Positions 59,532 to 64,000 of a stretch of 64,000 bases of DNA are shown here, one piece after another (position 1 is the first letter of the stretch; each line of letters opens with the position of its first letter). The notes under the pieces were generated by a model. The model searched no databases. It had not been told where the DNA came from and worked only from the letters and a program-made list of their open reading frames with translations. Position numbers and translations under genes: made by a program. Source of the stretch: Streptomyces paradoxus (GTDB lineage: Bacteria; Actinomycetota; Actinomycetes; Streptomycetales; Streptomycetaceae); assembly GCF_014202475.1 (NCBI RefSeq), contig NZ_JACHGV010000001.1, forward strand, positions 428,186-492,185, written 5' to 3'.

Positions 59532-60419
59532 TCAGCGCAACTCCGCGCGGAACGCCGCCGGGGTCTGGTCCGTGTGCTGGTGGAAGAACTTGGAGAAGTT
59601 GGCGGCGTCGGGGAAGCCGACCGCCACGCCGACCCGGCCGATCGGCAGTTCGGTGTGGGCGAGGAGCCGTTTGGCCTCCAGGACCACGCGCTTGTCGATG
59701 AAGGCCTTGGGCGTCTCGCCGGTCGCGGCGCGCACCGCGCGGACCAGGGTGCGGCGGGAGTAGCCGAGCGCGTCGGCGTAGGCGCTGACGCTGTGGTTGG
59801 TGGCGAAGTCCCGCTCCACGGCGTCCCGGAAGAGGGTGAAGGTGGAGTCGGTCCGCTGCCGCTGCGCCTCGGCCGAACTGGCCGCCAGGTGCGCGAGGCG
59901 CAGCAGGAACGCCGTCAGGGTGTGGCGCAGGACGGCGGTGTGCAGGCTGAGCGGGAGCGTGGCCGTGTCCTCGTACTCGCGCCGCAGCTGTGCGAGCGCG
60001 GCGTGCAGACCGGCGAGTTGGGCCGCGTCGGGGCGCAGCAGCGGCGGCAGGTCGTAGCGGTAGAGGCCGGTGGCCTCCACGGTCGAGCGGGGCAGGAAGC
60101 CGGGCTGCATGGTGAGCGCGGTTCCGCGGTACTCGCCGGTGCGCGAGAAGCGGTGGACCTGCCCCGGGCGGATCCACAGCAGGTCCCCGGCGCCGGCCTC
60201 GTACTCGGTGAAGTCGACCATGTGCCGGACCGGGCCCTCACCGAACAGCATCACGACGTGGAAGTCGATGCGGTGCACGCGCTCCAGCGGCGCGTCGGCG
60301 TGCCAGGTGCGGCCGGTGCCCATCGGGCCGACCTGCATGCCGACACCGCCGACGCTCAGCTCGACCGGGAAGGGGAACGTATCGATCCCGTCGCCGCCTT
60401 GGATGCTTCTGTCCGCCAT
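59532..60419 (-). CDS. AraC-family transcriptional regulator
   Basis: This 295-residue regulator has an N-terminal cupin-like sensor (FHVVMLFGEGPVRHMVDFTEYEAGAGDLLWIRPGQVH) and a C-terminal double HTH. The HTH contains SAYADALGYSRRTLVRAVRAATGETPKAFIDKRVV and GRVGVAVGFPDAANFSKFFHQHTDQTPAAFR. It diverges from the transketolase operon across a 17-bp palindrome, but AraC proteins usually bind direct repeats, so the palindrome may belong to another factor. The inducer is not known. ATG 60419 is well placed. Confidence 0.93.
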   Translation of the reverse strand: MADRSIQGGDGIDTFPFPVELSVGGVGMQVGPMGTGRTWHADAPLERVHRIDFHVVMLFGEGPVRHMVDFTEYEAGAGDLLWIRPGQVHRFSRTGEYRGTALTMQPGFLPRSTVEATGLYRYDLPPLLRPDAAQLAGLHAALAQLRREYEDTATLPLSLHTAVLRHTLTAFLLRLAHLAASSAEAQRQRTDSTFTLFRDAVERDFATNHSVSAYADALGYSRRTLVRAVRAATGETPKAFIDKRVVLEAKRLLAHTELPIGRVGVAVGFPDAANFSKFFHQHTDQTPAAFRAELR

Positions 60420-60486
60420 GTCCGCCTCGTGCCGCCCGCTGGTGTCCCACTTTCACCACAGGCTGGCACACGCCGACCTTCCGCCG

Positions 60487-60503
60487 TAAAAGTCAGACTT
60501 TTA
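60487..60503. promoter_or_regulatory. 17-bp perfect palindrome in the tkt promoter region
   Basis: TAAAAGTC, a central A and GACTTTTA are perfectly complementary. It is AT-rich against a G+C-rich background and lies 53 bases before the transketolase ATG and 68 bases from the AraC start. It is a convincing dimer-binding site; the protein is unknown. Confidence 0.7.
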
Positions 60504-60555
60504 GTTTTGAACGCGTCAGACCAGCATCCCTGCTCCGATCGAGGACTTCTTGAAG

Positions 60556-62631
<2,076 letters not shown>

Positions 62632-62650
62632 TCCGACCGCCCGAAGGAAG

Positions 62651-63796
62651 ATGATCACTGTGACCGAAGCAACCGCGACCGCGGGAGCACTGGAGCGCCT
62701 GTCCGACGAGGGCGTGTCCATCTGGCTCGACGACCTGTCGCGCCGGCGGATCGAGTCCGGCAACCTGGCCGGGCTCGTCGCCACCAGGAACGTCGTCGGC
62801 GTCACCACCAACCCGTCCATCTTCCAGGCCGCCATCGGCTCCGGCGCGGGCTACGAGGAGCAGCTCGCCGACCTGGCGGTGCGCGGTGTGACCGTCGACG
62901 AGGCCGTCCGGATGATGACGACCGCCGACGTCCGGGCCGCCGCGGACGTCCTGCGCCCGGTGTACGGGGCGAGTGGCGGCCGGGACGGCCGGGTCTCCAT
63001 CGAGGTCGACCCGCGCCTCGCCCACGACACGGCGGCGACCGTCGCCGAGGCCCGGCAGCTGGCCTGGCTGGTGGACCGCCCGAACGTGATGATCAAGATC
63101 CCGGCGACGAAGGCGGGCCTGCCGGCGATCACCGAGGTGATCGGCGCGGGTATCAGTGTCAACGTGACGCTGATCTTCTCGCTGGAGCGCTACCGCGAGG
63201 TGATGGACGCCTACCTCGCCGGCCTGGAGCGGGCGCGGGCGGCCGGCCTGGACGTGCGGGGCATTCACTCGGTCGCGTCGTTCTTCGTCTCCCGTGTGGA
63301 CTCCGAGATCGACAAGCGGCTGACGCTGCTGGGCACGGACGAGGCCCTCGCCCTGAAGGGCCGGGCGGCCCTGGCCAACGCCCGGCTCGCCTACGAGGCG
63401 TACGAACAGGTCTTCGACGGGGGGCGCTGGCAGGCCCTGGAAGGCGCCGGAGCCAACCGGCAGCGCCCCCTTTGGGCCTCCACCGGTGTGAAGGACCCCG
63501 CCTACAAGGACACCCTGTACGTGGACGAACTGGTCGCCCCCGGCACGGTCAACACCATGCCGGAGGCCACGCTGAACGCCGTCGCCGACCACGGCGACGT
63601 CCGGGGCGACACCGTCACCGGCGGTTACGACCGGGCCCGCGCGGACCTGGCGGCCGTGGAACGGCTCGGCATTGCATACGACGAGGTGGTGCGGCAACTG
63701 GAGGACGAGGGCGTGGCCAAGTTCGAGGTGGCCTGGCAGGACCTGCTGGACGCGGTCACCAAGTCCCTGGACAGCAAGGGAGTTGACGCGGAATGA
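62651..63796 (+). CDS. tal: Transaldolase
   Basis: This 381-residue enzyme of the bacterial long type has [15 protein letters not shown], the Schiff-base Lys in [31 protein letters not shown] and [17 protein letters not shown]. It moves dihydroxyacetone units in the pentose phosphate pathway. It lies 19 bases after transketolase. ATG 62651 is close to AAGGA; GTG 62660 is a possible alternative. The stop overlaps the next gene's ATG (ATGA). Confidence 0.95.
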   Translation: MITVTEATATAGALERLSDEGVSIWLDDLSRRRIESGNLAGLVATRNVVGVTTNPSIFQAAIGSGAGYEEQLADLAVRGVTVDEAVRMMTTADVRAAADVLRPVYGASGGRDGRVSIEVDPRLAHDTAATVAEARQLAWLVDRPNVMIKIPATKAGLPAITEVIGAGISVNVTLIFSLERYREVMDAYLAGLERARAAGLDVRGIHSVASFFVSRVDSEIDKRLTLLGTDEALALKGRAALANARLAYEAYEQVFDGGRWQALEGAGANRQRPLWASTGVKDPAYKDTLYVDELVAPGTVNTMPEATLNAVADHGDVRGDTVTGGYDRARADLAAVERLGIAYDEVVRQLEDEGVAKFEVAWQDLLDAVTKSLDSKGVDAE

Positions 63797-64000
63797 GCGA
63801 GGGCATCGAAGGCATCCCCCAGACGGCCGAACAGGAGACCAAGGGGACCAAGGAGGACAAGGAGGCCCGGGCGGCGCAGGAGGCGGCGGGGGTCGAGCAG
63901 ACCGGGGTGAGCGGCACGGCGGAGGACGTCCCGTCCGCGGACCGCGCCGACGCCGACGCCGACTTCATCAACCCGCTGCGCGACGCGCAGGACCGCCGGC
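63793..64000 (+). CDS. zwf: Glucose-6-phosphate dehydrogenase, N-terminal part only
   Basis: ATG 63793 overlaps the transaldolase stop. The first 57 or so residues are an Ala/Glu/Lys/Asp-rich lead ([19 protein letters not shown], then RADADADF) with no sign of structure. The end of the window reads [11 protein letters not shown], the start of the usual actinobacterial enzyme. The gene runs off the window, so the name rests on that short motif and on position after tkt and tal. The lead is longer than in most family members; it may be a regulatory tail or a mis-set start. Confidence 0.72.
   Translation, partial: MSEGIEGIPQTAEQETKGTKEDKEARAAQEAAGVEQTGVSGTAEDVPSADRADADADFINPLRDAQDRR

Overview
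The window is chromosomal DNA from a Streptomyces-type actinomycete. It has about 70 percent or more G+C, with almost every third codon position G or C. GTG starts are common, many genes are coupled by GTGA, ATGA or TTGA overlaps, and Tat-exported enzymes are frequent. Sugar ABC operons lack their own ATPase, and the regulators belong to the usual Streptomyces families. I see no tRNA, rRNA, CRISPR array, insertion sequence, phage structural gene or plasmid origin. No gap without a gene exceeds about 300 bases. All identifications come from reading motifs; no database search was run.

Layout. 1-8586: end of a repeat-rich membrane protein; a TetR regulator divergent from a PAP2 lipid phosphatase-like gene and a DMT-type transporter; a Tat-exported phospholipase C; a decayed MFS transporter; and a LysM protein coupled to an unknown four-segment membrane protein. 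8750-14418: a Rieske oxygenase, a 60-residue protein and a flavin/[2Fe-2S] reductase, followed by a four-gene ABC importer of the SsuABC/NMT1 type. 14438-19894 (minus): a compact 4-hydroxyproline catabolic operon (three-subunit dehydrogenase, deaminase, epimerase, GntR/FCD regulator). 19966-22474: an MmyB-like ligand-binding domain protein divergent from an HTH protein, an ImmA/IrrE-type metallopeptidase and a 74-residue protein. 22698-25609: a phosphopantetheinyl transferase coupled to a metallophosphoesterase, divergent from an ATP-grasp enzyme.

26228-44805 is a large carbohydrate locus. A minus-strand arm holds DeoR, GH4, GH38 and GH29. A plus-strand arm holds a PfkB kinase, a sugar ABC importer, a type I phosphodiesterase, a GH2 beta-galactosidase, a Tat-exported metallophosphoesterase with a LamG domain and a Tat-exported PHP-type phosphoesterase. 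The glycosidases lack signal peptides, so oligosaccharides are probably imported and trimmed in the cytoplasm, while two of the three phosphoesterases act outside. The combination suggests use of a phosphorylated, mannose/fucose/galactose-containing glycan.

44850-53621 is an acyl-CoA and aromatic or ester catabolism region: a PaaX regulator; a minus operon of SDR, amidohydrolase, acyl-CoA synthetase and MaoC hydratase; a divergent MarR regulator; then an MHS-family transporter, a secreted alpha/beta hydrolase and an IclR regulator in one operon. 53662-57632 (minus) holds an MpaB-like oxygenase, an SDR, a phytoene-dehydrogenase-like flavoprotein and a START-type lipid-binding protein. 58086-59480 is a secreted GH16 beta-glucanase with CBM6, preceded by two perfect palindromes of LacI-family operator type. 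59532-64000 holds an AraC regulator divergent from transketolase, transaldolase and the start of glucose-6-phosphate dehydrogenase: a pentose phosphate operon with a perfect 17-bp palindrome in its promoter region.
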